Below are positions 26,485 to 36,840 of a stretch of DNA of 64,000 bases, piece after piece. The notes under the pieces were generated by a model, which did not search any database, had not been told where the DNA came from, and was given only the letters and a program-made list of their open reading frames with translations. Source of the DNA: JANQGH01 sp039177555 (GTDB lineage Bacteria; Pseudomonadota; Alphaproteobacteria; DSM-16000; Inquilinaceae); NCBI GenBank assembly GCA_039177555.1, contig JBCDFV010000005.1, forward strand, positions 83,784-147,783, written 5' to 3'. Numbering within the stretch: position 1 is the first letter of the stretch; every line of letters begins with the position of its first letter. The translations under genes were made by a program, and so were the position numbers.

Positions 26485-26832
26485 TTAGGCGTCCTGCGTC
26501 GCCGGCTGCAGGTTGATGCCCCGCGTGCTCAGCAGTTCCGACAGTTCGCCGGTCTGGAACATCTCGCGTACGATGTCGCAGCCGCCGACGAACTCGCCCT
26601 TCACGTAGAGCTGGGGCACGGTCGGCCAGTCGGAAAAATCCTTGACGCCCTGGCGCAGGGACGGGTCGACCAGCACGTCGATGCCTTTGAACGGGACGCC
26701 CAAATGGGTCAAGACCTGAACAACCGCTGCTGAAAAGCCGCATTGCGGAAACACGGGCGTGCCCTTCATGTAAAGCACCACATCGTTCTGGTCGATGTCG
26801 CCGCGGATGCGTTCGAAAACCGGATTGTCCAT
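26485..26832 (-). CDS. grxD: Grx4-type monothiol glutaredoxin
   Basis: A 115-residue monothiol glutaredoxin with the CGFS active site (Cys31 in FPQCGFS), the glutathione-binding TVPQLYVKGEF and the GGCDIV motif. These proteins bind a shared [2Fe-2S] cluster, often together with BolA, for iron-sulfur trafficking. The gene follows bolA by 28 bases, the functional pairing expected. The ATG at 26832 matches the family N-terminus; an open frame upstream to 27012 overlaps bolA and is rejected. Confidence 0.95.
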   Translation of the reverse strand: MDNPVFERIRGDIDQNDVVLYMKGTPVFPQCGFSAAVVQVLTHLGVPFKGIDVLVDPSLRQGVKDFSDWPTVPQLYVKGEFVGGCDIVREMFQTGELSELLSTRGINLQPATQDA

Positions 26833-26860
26833 GCCTGGGATCCCTTCAGGAAACTGGGGT

Positions 26861-27097
26861 TTAGGTGGCCGGGGTGGCGGTCTGCAGCGCCAACGCATGC
26901 AACTCACCGCCCATCCGGCCCTGCAGGGCCTGATAGACCATCTGATGCTGCTGTACCCGCGACTTACCCTCGAAAGCGGCGCTGGTGACATGGGCGGCGT
27001 AATGGTCGCCATCGCCGCGCAGATCCTCGATCTGCACGTCGGCGTCGGGGATGCCTTCCTTGATCAATCGCACGATCTCAGTCGGATCCATCGGCAT
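26861..27097 (-). CDS. bolA: BolA family protein (iron-sulfur cluster partner)
   Basis: A 78-residue BolA/IbaG-like protein. It has EIVRLIKEGIPDADVQIEDLRGDGDHYAAHVTS, with the His of GDHYAAHV as the probable cluster ligand, and VYQALQGRMGGELHALALQT at the C-terminus. BolA and CGFS glutaredoxins form heterodimers, and here their genes are adjacent behind purL, a conserved alphaproteobacterial order. A second in-frame ATG two codons on (MDPTE) is an equally possible start. Confidence 0.93.
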   Translation of the reverse strand: MPMDPTEIVRLIKEGIPDADVQIEDLRGDGDHYAAHVTSAAFEGKSRVQQHQMVYQALQGRMGGELHALALQTATPAT

Positions 27098-27143
27098 GTC
27101 GTCAGCCCCTTTTTGAGTTCTTATCGCCTGCTACGATCGTGCG

Positions 27144-29353
<2,210 letters not shown>

Positions 29354-29357
<4 letters not shown>

Positions 29358-30016
29358 GACAGCGCCCGAACGAGGCCGTCGAACAGGGGCCGGCCGTCGG
29401 TTTGGCCCAGGGCCGGATCGACCGCGCGTTCCGGATGGGGCATCAGGCCCAGGACCGTACGTTCCGGGTTCACGATGCCGGCGATGTCCCGCTGGCTGCC
29501 ATTCGGGTTGTCGACATATCGAAATGCCACCAGTCCTTCGCCCTCGAGTCGGTCGAGCGTCTCATCGTCGGCGAAATAGTTGCCGTCATGGTGCGCGATC
29601 GGCAAACGGATCTGCGTGTCATCCTCATACGATGATGTGAATGAAGAGCCCTCTCTTTTTACCTCCAATTCAACGGCTTTTCCGATGAAGCTGAGTTCTT
29701 GATTGCGCATCAGGATGCCGGGCAAGAGGCCGATTTCGGTCAGGACCTGAAAGCCGTTGCAGATGCCGAGCACGCGGACGCCTCGCTTGGCTGCCTCGAC
29801 GACGGCCGGCATGACCGGCGATTGGGCGGCCACGGCGCCGCAGCGCAGATAGTCGCCATAGGAGAACCCGCCCGGGACGCCGATCAGATCCACGTCCGGC
29901 AAAGCCATCTCGCGGTGCCAGACCATCGTGGGCGCCGTCCCGGTGACGAGGGTCAGGGCGGTCGCCAGATCGCGGTCGCAGTTCGATCCGGGAAAGACGA
30001 TGACACAGGATTTCAT
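29354..30016 (-). CDS. purQ: Phosphoribosylformylglycinamidine synthase subunit PurQ (glutaminase)
   Basis: The 220-residue class I glutamine amidotransferase subunit supplies ammonia to PurL. The catalytic triad is visible as Cys86 (GICNGFQVL) and His194/Glu196 (MPHPERA), and the N-terminus is SCVIVFPGSNCDRD. The ATG at 30016 gives the family length; a longer open frame to 30289 overlaps the glycosylase gene and is not used. purS lies one gene further upstream instead of directly adjacent. Confidence 0.97.
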
Positions 30017-30066
30017 GGACGCGGGTGTAGCGGCGGTCTGGCCGCCTTTCAAGGCCGGAATGCCGC

Positions 30067-30729
30067 TCAGATGCCTGGTAGCGATTTGTCCTTCTGTTTG
30101 GCGACGTAATAGCGCCAGATCAGGAAGGCGGCGGCACTGCGGCGGGGGCGCCAGGCCTGGGCCGCCTCGGCCAGTTCGGGGGCCGAGGGCCGCGAGTCGA
30201 GGCCTGCCAGCATTTGCCAGCCGACCATCAAGGCCAGGTCCTTCGCCGGCAGAATGTCGGGTCGGCCCAGCCCGAACAGCAGATAGCATTCGGCCGTCCA
30301 GGTGCCGACGCCCTTCAGGTGCGTCAGGGTTTCGATAGCGTCGTCGTCGGCCATCTCACCAATCGCATCGAAATCCAACTGGCGGTCGATGACGGCGTGG
30401 GCGAGCGCCGTGCCGTAGCGCATCTTCGGACGGCTGAAACCGCAAGCCCGCATGGTGTCGTCCGACAGCGTCAGAAAGCCCTCCGGCGTTATCGGCTGCA
30501 GGCAGGCCGCGAGCTTGCGCCACATCGCCTCCGCGGCGCGGACCGAAACCTGCTGTTCGAGAATCAGTTGCAAGAGGGTCGGGAAGCCCGGCCCGCGCAG
30601 ACGAAACGGAAAGGCGTCGATCAGCGGCAGGGCCGGGGCCAGCCGTGGTTCATCGGCGGCCACCAGCGTGGCAGCTTGCTGCAGATCGCCCGCATGGCGA
30701 ATCACCTCGCCAGCCACGGCCCAACTCAA
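30067..30729 (-). CDS. DNA-3-methyladenine glycosylase II-like (AlkA/HhH-GPD) protein
   Basis: A 220-residue HhH-GPD DNA glycosylase that would remove alkylated bases. The helix-hairpin-helix LKGVGTWTAECY spans about residues 138-149 and the catalytic Asp is Asp164 in LPAKDLAL. PFRLRGPGFPTLLQLILEQQVSVRAAEAMWRKL is the AlkA-type core. It lacks an N-terminal Ada-like domain. The start is a TTG at 30729, three bases after the purS stop, and purQ starts 50 bases after its stop. The gene is thus embedded between purS and purQ, whose products form one complex, an unusual place. Confidence 0.9.
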   Translation of the reverse strand: MSWAVAGEVIRHAGDLQQAATLVAADEPRLAPALPLIDAFPFRLRGPGFPTLLQLILEQQVSVRAAEAMWRKLAACLQPITPEGFLTLSDDTMRACGFSRPKMRYGTALAHAVIDRQLDFDAIGEMADDDAIETLTHLKGVGTWTAECYLLFGLGRPDILPAKDLALMVGWQMLAGLDSRPSAPELAEAAQAWRPRRSAAAFLIWRYYVAKQKDKSLPGI

Positions 30730-30732
30730 ACT

Positions 30733-30975
30733 CTACGAAGCGACCTCGATCGCGTAGCGCTCGATCACCGGGTTGGCCAGCAGCTTGCGGCACATCTCGT
30801 CCAGCCGCGCCTTGGCGGCCTCCGGATCGTCGCCGTCGATCTCCAACTCGATCAGCTTGCCCTGGCGGACCTCGCCGACCTCGCCGAAGCCGAGGCCGTG
30901 GAGCGCATTGCCGATGGCCTTGCCCTGGGGGTCAAGCACGCCGTCCTTCAAGGTGACGTGAACGGTGGCCTTCAA
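30733..30975 (-). CDS. purS: Phosphoribosylformylglycinamidine synthase subunit PurS
   Basis: The 80-residue small subunit bridges PurL and PurQ. The sequence KATVHVTLKDGVLDPQGKAIGNALHGLGFGEVGEVRQGKLIELEI is characteristic (shown in parts: DPQGKAI, LGF, VRQGK). It overlaps the purC stop by four bases. A DNA glycosylase gene follows immediately instead of purQ. Confidence 0.96.
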   Translation of the reverse strand: MKATVHVTLKDGVLDPQGKAIGNALHGLGFGEVGEVRQGKLIELEIDGDDPEAAKARLDEMCRKLLANPVIERYAIEVAS

Positions 30976-31742
30976 GACGCAAACCCCTTTTGCTCGGTCA
31001 GTTCGATCACCTCGCCATCCTCCAGGATGCCCAGCCGCCGCGCGACTTCGCGATAGGCGTTTTCGACATCACCCAGATCCTGGCGGAAGCGGTCCTTGTC
31101 CAGCTTCTCGCCGGACGCGACGTCCCACAGCCGGCAACTGTCCGGGCTGATCTCGTCGGCCAGGATGATGCGGACATCGCCATGCTCGTTATAGATCCGC
31201 CCGAACTCCAGCTTGAAGTCGACCAGGCGCAGGCCGATGCCGAGGAACAGGCCGGACATGAAGTCGTTGATGCGCAGGCTCAACGACATCATTTCGTCCA
31301 GGTCCTGCGGCGCGGCCCAGTTGAAGGCGGTGATGTGCTCTTCGGAAACCAGCGGGTCGCCCAACTCGTCGGACTTGTAATAGTACTCGATGATCGAGCG
31401 GGGCAGGGCGGTGCCTTCCTCCAGCCCCAGGCGTTTGCAGATTGTGCCGGCGGCGACGTTGCGGACCACCACCTCCACGGGGATGATCTCGACCTCGCGC
31501 ACAAGCTGCTCGCGCATGTTCAAGCGGCGGACGAAATGGGTCGGAATGCCCATGTCGGCCAGCCGCAGCATGACATATTCGGAAATACGGTTGTTCAATG
31601 CGCCCTTGCCCGAGATCACGCCCTTTTTCTTGGCGTTGAACGCGGTTGCATCGTCCTTGAAATATTGCACGATTGTTCCTGGTTCTGGCCCCTCGAACAG
31701 GATCTTGGCCTTGCCTTCGTATATGCGGCGGCGCTTGTTCAT
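30972..31742 (-). CDS. purC: Phosphoribosylaminoimidazole-succinocarboxamide synthase
   Basis: The 256-residue SAICAR synthetase ligates aspartate to CAIR in purine biosynthesis. Conserved blocks are RRIYEGKAKILFEG, YFKDDATAFN, GISGKG-like GVISGKGALNN, EVVVRNVAAG, and the C-terminal LADEISPDSCRLWD. It is the first gene of the purC-purS-alkA-purQ-purL-bolA-grxD minus-strand run and is divergent from the zeta subunit gene. Confidence 0.96.
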   Translation of the reverse strand: MNKRRRIYEGKAKILFEGPEPGTIVQYFKDDATAFNAKKKGVISGKGALNNRISEYVMLRLADMGIPTHFVRRLNMREQLVREVEIIPVEVVVRNVAAGTICKRLGLEEGTALPRSIIEYYYKSDELGDPLVSEEHITAFNWAAPQDLDEMMSLSLRINDFMSGLFLGIGLRLVDFKLEFGRIYNEHGDVRIILADEISPDSCRLWDVASGEKLDKDRFRQDLGDVENAYREVARRLGILEDGEVIELTEQKGFAS

Positions 31743-31926
31743 GCGCGGCGACCTTCTGAATTGATCCCGGTCAAAACCCCAGGGGACCTTAAGAGTGACA
31801 GTATCATTACTTGGTATCGCCTCGATTGGGCGGTTGCGCCCTTTAATTGGGCGGACCTGGGCTCATATAGCAAGTGCCGGCCCAAGGCTCAATCGGCGCG
31901 TTGAGGGTGTTGGTGGAGCGAAAGGG

Positions 31927-31954
31927 TTGTCGCCTTCGCGGCGACGGCTATAAA
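31927..31954 (+). promoter_or_regulatory. Candidate promoter of the zeta subunit gene
   Basis: A -35-like TTGTCG (31927-31932) and a good -10 TATAAA (31949-31954) are separated by 16 bases, 41 bases ahead of the ATG at 31996. A short inverted repeat, GTCGCC/GGCGAC, lies inside the spacer and could be an operator. The call is by eye. Confidence 0.4.
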
Positions 31955-31995
31955 ACCGGCGGCATTTGGGCTGACGGGCAACGATTGAGGAAAAG

Positions 31996-32322
31996 ATGTC
32001 AAGCTTCGACGATCGCAAAAAAGGATTTGAAAACAAGTACCAGCATGATCAGGAGATGCTGTTCAAGATCCAGAATCGTCGCAACAAGTTGCTTGGTCTT
32101 TGGGCCGCCGACCTGTTGGGCAAGTCCGGCGAGGATGCCGATGCCTACGCCAAGGAGGTCATCCTGTCCGATTTCGAGGCGCCGGGCGACGATGACGTCC
32201 ACGACAAGGTCGCCGCGGACCTGGAGGCGGCCAGCGTCGACCTGTCCGACCACCGGCTGCGCAAGAAGATGGACGAACTACTGGCGGTGGCGCACGAGCA
32301 GATCATGACGGAAACGGACTGA
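31996..32322 (+). CDS. ATP synthase inhibitor zeta subunit (DUF1476)
   Basis: A 108-residue protein matching the alphaproteobacterial zeta subunit. It begins SSFDDRKKGFENKYQHDQE, the inhibitory N-terminal segment, followed by a four-helix bundle with FKIQNRRNKLLGLWAADLLG. Family knowledge: zeta inserts its N-terminus into F1-ATPase to block ATP hydrolysis. The family is essentially restricted to Alphaproteobacteria, so it is a taxonomic marker here. It is divergent from purC and convergent with purB. Confidence 0.93.
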   Translation: MSSFDDRKKGFENKYQHDQEMLFKIQNRRNKLLGLWAADLLGKSGEDADAYAKEVILSDFEAPGDDDVHDKVAADLEAASVDLSDHRLRKKMDELLAVAHEQIMTETD

Positions 32323-32346
32323 GCTTCATCGACCGCTTTTGAACGG

Positions 32347-33645
32347 TCAGTCCGGATCGAACACCCGTTTGAACACCGTGTCGACGTGTTTGGTGTGGTA
32401 GGCCAGGTCGAACAGGCGGCCTAGCTGATCATCATCGAGCCGCGCCGTCACGGCCGCGTCCTGGCGCAGCAGATCGAGGAAGCTGCCGCCCGATTGCCAG
32501 ACGGCCATCGCATTGCGCTGAACGGTCTCGTAGGCCTCTTCGCGGCTCATCCCGGCCTGGGTGAGGGCCAGCAGCACGCGCTGTGAAAACACCAGTCCGC
32601 CCAAGCGATCCAGATTGGCGCGCATGGCGTCGGGATGGACCATCAGCTTGCCGATCACGCCGGCCAGCCGGCCAAGCGCGAAATCCAGCGCGATCGTCGC
32701 GTCGGGCGCGATGACGCGCTCGACCGACGAATGGGCGATGTCCCGCTCGTGCCATTGGGCGATGTTTTCCAGGGCCGGCACCACGGCCGCCCGGACGATG
32801 CGCGCCAGCCCGGTCAGGTTTTCGGTCAGCACCGGGTTGCGCTTGTGCGGCATGGCCGACGAGCCCTTTTGGCCCGCGGCGAAGAACTCCTCCGCCTCGC
32901 GGACCTCGGTGCGCTGCAGATGGCGGATTTCGACCGCCAGGTTTTCCACCGAGCCTGCGACCACGCCCAGCGCGGCAAAGAAGGCCCCATGCCGGTCGCG
33001 CGGGATGATCTGCGTCGACACCGTCTCCGGCACCAGGCCCAGCTTTTCCGCGACATGGGCCTCGACGCTGGGGTGGATGTTGGCATAGGTGCCCACCGCG
33101 CCGGATATCGCGCAGGTCGCGACCTCGGCCCGCGCCGCCTCCAGCCGCTTGCGCGCCCGCGCGAAGGCGGCGTAATGGCCGGCCAGCTTCAGCCCGAAGG
33201 TCGTCGGTTCGGCATGGATGCCATGGCTGCGGCCGATGCAGATCGTGTTGCGATGCTCAAACGCCCTGGTTTTCAGCGCCGACAGCAGGGCATCGACGTC
33301 GCGCAGCAGCAGGTCGGCGGCTTGCTTAAGTTGGACGGCCAGAGTGGTGTCCAAAATGTCCGACGAGGTCATGCCCTGATGGACGAAGCGCGCCTCGGGC
33401 CCGACATGCTCGGCCAGGTTGGTCAGAAAGGCGATGACGTCGTGGTGGGTCTCGCGCTCGATCTCGTCGATGCGCGCGATCTCCCACTTGCCCTTTTTCC
33501 AGACCGTCTCGGCCGCCTCGCGCGGGATCACGCCCAATTCCGCCTGTGCGTCGCAGGCGTGCGCCTCGATCTCGAACCAGATCCGGAACTTGTTCTCCGG
33601 TTCCCAGATCTTGGCCATTTCGGGCCGGGAATAGCGTGGGATCAT
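32347..33645 (-). CDS. purB: Adenylosuccinate lyase
   Basis: The 432-residue fumarase/aspartase superfamily enzyme cleaves SAICAR and adenylosuccinate in purine synthesis. Signature motifs are HDVIAFLTNLAEHVG, MTSSDILDT, GRSHGIHAEPTTFG and SSAMPHKRNPV (the flexible catalytic loop). It lies close to but apart from the purC operon and is convergent with the zeta gene. Full length. Confidence 0.97.
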   Translation of the reverse strand: MIPRYSRPEMAKIWEPENKFRIWFEIEAHACDAQAELGVIPREAAETVWKKGKWEIARIDEIERETHHDVIAFLTNLAEHVGPEARFVHQGMTSSDILDTTLAVQLKQAADLLLRDVDALLSALKTRAFEHRNTICIGRSHGIHAEPTTFGLKLAGHYAAFARARKRLEAARAEVATCAISGAVGTYANIHPSVEAHVAEKLGLVPETVSTQIIPRDRHGAFFAALGVVAGSVENLAVEIRHLQRTEVREAEEFFAAGQKGSSAMPHKRNPVLTENLTGLARIVRAAVVPALENIAQWHERDIAHSSVERVIAPDATIALDFALGRLAGVIGKLMVHPDAMRANLDRLGGLVFSQRVLLALTQAGMSREEAYETVQRNAMAVWQSGGSFLDLLRQDAAVTARLDDDQLGRLFDLAYHTKHVDTVFKRVFDPD

Positions 33646-33726
33646 TGATTGGGGTCTTCACTGATACGGTTTGCGGTCGACTGTGGCCCCTACCTACGCT
33701 TTTTCGCCGCCAAGGCAGTAGCGGTT

Positions 33727-34416
33727 TTACAGCAACCCTAACCCTCGAAAACTGGCCTGCCCGGCACGGCCGATGATGACATGGTCGTGGATGACGACAT
33801 CGACGGATGACAGCGCCAAGGCGATTTGATGGGTCATGGCGATGTCGGCATCCGACGGTTTGGGGTCGCCCGAGGGGTGGTTGTGCACCAGGATGATCGC
33901 CGTCGCGCCCAGTTCCAACACCCGCTTGACCACCTCGCGCGGATAGACGGGCGCCTGGTCGACCGTGCCCTGCTGCATCACCTCGTCGGCGATCAGCGCG
34001 TTTTTCTTGTCGAGGAACAGCAGGCGGACCTGTTCGGTCGACTGATCCTGCATGGCCAGCCGCAGATAAGCCATCAACTGCTCCCAGCCACCTAGAATCG
34101 GCCGCTGAGTGACCTGTTGACGCAACATGCGCTCCGCAGCGGCCTGAACGGCCTTCAGCGCCACGACCGCCGATGGGCCCAGGCCGCCGCGCTGTTCCAA
34201 TTGTGCGGGGTCGGCGGCAAGGACGCCGGCGAAGCCGCCGAATTCGGTGAGCAGTTGCTTGGCCAGTGGCTTCACGTCGCGCCTTGGGATGGCGCCGAAC
34301 AGCAGCAGTTCCAAGAGCTCGTAGTCCGCCAGCCCGTCAGGGCCGGCGTTCAAAAAGCGCTGACGCAGCCGGTCGCGGTGGCCGGTGTAATGAGGCTTGG
34401 TCTTGGTTCCGGTCAC
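33727..34416 (-). CDS. radC: RadC family JAB-domain protein
   Basis: A 229-residue RadC protein. An N-terminal HhH-like part (GHRDRLRQRFLNAGPDGLADYELLELLLFGAIPRRDVKPLAK in parts) precedes a C-terminal JAB/MPN domain with the metal motif HNHPSGDPKPSDAD. Despite the name, a direct repair role is not established. The start is taken as the GTG at 34416, which overlaps the map stop (GTGA); the open frame continues upstream inside map but without RadC similarity. Confidence 0.9.
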   Translation of the reverse strand: MTGTKTKPHYTGHRDRLRQRFLNAGPDGLADYELLELLLFGAIPRRDVKPLAKQLLTEFGGFAGVLAADPAQLEQRGGLGPSAVVALKAVQAAAERMLRQQVTQRPILGGWEQLMAYLRLAMQDQSTEQVRLLFLDKKNALIADEVMQQGTVDQAPVYPREVVKRVLELGATAIILVHNHPSGDPKPSDADIAMTHQIALALSSVDVVIHDHVIIGRAGQASFRGLGLL

Positions 34417-35234
34417 GGCCCCGCATAGGGCGGCTGGGTATAGCCGGCGGGCGACAGGGTAAAGATCTCGACCCCGTCCGCGGTCACGCCGACGGAGTGT
34501 TCGAACTGGGCCGACAGGCTCTTGTCGCGCGTCACCGCCGTCCAGCCGTCCGACAGCACCTTCACGTCCCGCCGGCCGGCATTCACCATCGGCTCGATGG
34601 TGAAGAACATGCCCTCCTTCAGCACCATCCCTTCGCCCGGATTGCCGTAATGCAGAACGCTGGGCGGCGCGTGGAAGACCCGGCCCAGCCCGTGGCCGCA
34701 AAAATCCTCCACCACCGAAAAGCGCGGTTCGACATGGGACTGGATGGCATGCCCGATATCGCCCAGCGTGGCACCGGGCTTCACCGCCGCAATGCCCTTC
34801 ATCATCGCCTCGTAGGTCGCCGTCACCAACTGGCGCGCCTTGACCGAGACCTTGTCGCCGGCGAAGTACATGCGGCTGTTGTCGCCATACCAGCCGTCGA
34901 GGATGACCGTGACATCGATGTTCAGAATGTCGCCGCGCGACAGCCGCCGGTCGCCCGGGATGCCGTGGCAGACCACATGGTTCAGCGAAATGCAACTGGC
35001 CTTGGTATAGCCGCGATAGTTGATCGTGGCCGGGACCGCGCCATTGTCCCGCATATAGGTTTCGCACAGCTTGTCGAGCTCACCGGTGGTGATCCCGGGT
35101 TCGACATAATCGGTGATGAAGTCCAACGTCGCGGCCGCCAGCCGGCCGGCCTTGCGCATACCGGCAAATCCCTCGGGGCCGTGGATCGGCACCCGTTCCA
35201 GTTCCAGTGCGTCGGCCAAATAATCCTGCGCCAT
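34413..35234 (-). CDS. map: Type I methionine aminopeptidase
   Basis: A 273-residue metalloprotease that removes N-terminal Met from nascent proteins. The five metal ligands are visible in NIDVTVILDGWYGDNSRMYF (two Asp), GHGLGRVFH (His), FTIEPMV (Glu) and QFEHSVGVT (Glu). The ATG at 35234 gives the conventional N-terminus; a start at 35258 adds eight residues. It is coupled to radC downstream and follows sfsA closely, a common alphaproteobacterial order. Confidence 0.96.
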   Translation of the reverse strand: MAQDYLADALELERVPIHGPEGFAGMRKAGRLAAATLDFITDYVEPGITTGELDKLCETYMRDNGAVPATINYRGYTKASCISLNHVVCHGIPGDRRLSRGDILNIDVTVILDGWYGDNSRMYFAGDKVSVKARQLVTATYEAMMKGIAAVKPGATLGDIGHAIQSHVEPRFSVVEDFCGHGLGRVFHAPPSVLHYGNPGEGMVLKEGMFFTIEPMVNAGRRDVKVLSDGWTAVTRDKSLSAQFEHSVGVTADGVEIFTLSPAGYTQPPYAGP

Positions 35235-35270
35235 CAAATGCGATCCTGATCGAACCAATCTCGCCGCTGG

Positions 35271-35987
35271 CTATAGCACCAGGGGCAGCGGTTTTTCCAC
35301 GGTGATGCCGGCAGGGCTGACCTGACAGGCATAACAAATGGCCTCGACCCCCTTGGCCCGCGCTTGGCGTAGGGCGTCGTCATAAGCGGGGTCGATGTCG
35401 GCCGCGATCCTAAAATGGTCATTGTCGGACCGCTGTACCAGATAGACCATCACTGCCCGCGCGCCGTCGTCGACCATGTCGGTCATCTCGCGCAGATGTT
35501 TCGCGCCACGCGCCGTCACCGCGTCGGGGAACTCGGCCGCCGTTGGGTGGGGGCCATCGGGCCGTGTGAGATGGACGTTTTTCACCTCGACATAGCAGGG
35601 CGGCCGGTCCGGGCTTTCGAGCAGAATGTCGATGCGGCTGTTTTTGCCATAGCGCACCTCGCGCCGTAGCGACTCATATCCTGAGAGTTCCGCGATTGTG
35701 CCATCGCGAATCGCCTCTTCGACCAGCCCATTGGGATGGCTGGTGTTGATGCCGACAAAGGTGCCGTCGTCCAGACGCACCAGTTCCAGCGAGTGCTTCA
35801 ACTTGCGGCTGGGCTTGTCGTGATAGGACAGATAGGCGCCGATCCCCGGCATGTTCAGCCCGATCATGCCGCCGGGGTTGGCGCAATGGGCCGTCACCTC
35901 CGTGCCGTCCGGCAAGGCAATGTCGGCCAGAAACCGCTTGTACCGGCGAATCAACCGGCCTTCGATCAAAGGGGTGGCGAAGCGCAT
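35271..35987 (-). CDS. sfsA: SfsA family DNA/RNA nuclease
   Basis: A 238-residue SfsA protein (sugar fermentation stimulation A), now regarded as a nuclease-like family. The N-terminal OB-like half has LIEGRLIRRYKRFLADI and TAHCANPGGMIGL. The C-terminal PD-(D/E)XK-like half has SRIDILLE and CYVEVKNVHL, which carry the probable catalytic Asp and Glu-x-Lys. It is divergent from the cinA-like gene. Confidence 0.93.
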   Translation of the reverse strand: MRFATPLIEGRLIRRYKRFLADIALPDGTEVTAHCANPGGMIGLNMPGIGAYLSYHDKPSRKLKHSLELVRLDDGTFVGINTSHPNGLVEEAIRDGTIAELSGYESLRREVRYGKNSRIDILLESPDRPPCYVEVKNVHLTRPDGPHPTAAEFPDAVTARGAKHLREMTDMVDDGARAVMVYLVQRSDNDHFRIAADIDPAYDDALRQARAKGVEAICYACQVSPAGITVEKPLPLVL

Positions 35988-36039
35988 CGCGCTTTCCTAT
36001 AGGCTGTGCCCGAATCTGACAACGGTGCGGAAAACGGGA

Positions 36040-36840
36040 ATGGGCGATCAAGGCGTGGTCACGGCGGCTGTGGTCATCATCGGCAACGAGATTTTGAGCG
36101 GACGGACCAAGGACGCCAACCTGCCCTACATCGCCGAACGGCTGGCCGGCTGGGGCATCCAGTTGATGGAGGCGCGGGTCGTGCCGGACATCGAGGGTGA
36201 GATCGTCGGTGCCGTAAACGCGCTGCGCGCCAAGTTCGACTATGTGCTGACCTCCGGCGGCATCGGCCCGACCCATGACGATATCACCGCCGCCTCGATC
36301 GCCAAAGCTTTCGACGTGCCGTTAGACCGGCACGAGGAAGCCGTGCGCCGTCTACAGCGCCATTACGAACGGCCAGAGGATCTGACCGAGGCACGGCTGC
36401 GCATGGCCAACGTGCCCAGGGGCGGTGTCCTGATCGACAATCCGGTCAGTGCCGCGCCGGGCTTTCAGGTCGAGAACGTCTTCGTACTGGCTGGCGTGCC
36501 GCGCATCATGCAGGCGATGATCGACGGGCTGCAGGGCCGCATGGCGGGCGGGCGGCAGATGCACGCCGTCTCGATCACCTGCGCCTTGCCGGAAAGCACT
36601 CTGGCGCCGGGCTTGGGTGAGATCCAGTCAGACTATCCAGACGTTTCGATCGGCAGCTATCCGCACTTCGCGGCGGCGCGGTCGGCCAGCCGGTTCGGCG
36701 TTAGCATCGTGCTGCGCGGGCTGGAGACGACAGACGTCGAGGCCGCGGCCGACAAGGTCCGCGACCTGATGCGCTCCCTCGGCGGCACGCCGGAGGATCG
36801 TGACCTTTCCCACGATAAGAAGGCGGCCGACCATGCTTGA
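36040..36840 (+). CDS. CinA N-terminal-like (molybdopterin-binding domain) protein
   Basis: A 266-residue protein with a MoCF-binding/COG1058 domain. It has VIIGNEILSGRTKDANLPYIAE, LTSGGIGPTHDDIT and RMANVPRGGVLIDNPVSAAPGFQVENVFVLAGVP. It lacks the C-terminal deamidase domain found in full CinA, as is common in alphaproteobacteria. Related proteins have NMN or ADP-ribose pyrophosphatase activity; the function here is inferred. The ATG at 36040 follows CGGGAA; the stop overlaps the start of marC. Confidence 0.87.
   Translation: MGDQGVVTAAVVIIGNEILSGRTKDANLPYIAERLAGWGIQLMEARVVPDIEGEIVGAVNALRAKFDYVLTSGGIGPTHDDITAASIAKAFDVPLDRHEEAVRRLQRHYERPEDLTEARLRMANVPRGGVLIDNPVSAAPGFQVENVFVLAGVPRIMQAMIDGLQGRMAGGRQMHAVSITCALPESTLAPGLGEIQSDYPDVSIGSYPHFAAARSASRFGVSIVLRGLETTDVEAAADKVRDLMRSLGGTPEDRDLSHDKKAADHA

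Noticed and set aside
31743..31995. Possible purine riboswitch upstream of purC
   Set aside because: No purine aptamer core is visible. Only short repeats and a weak hairpin are seen.
33727..35067. A continuous 446-codon minus frame suggesting a Map-RadC fusion
   Set aside because: The upstream part is simply map read in a different frame. The RadC similarity begins near the GTG at 34416, and Map has its own intact frame.
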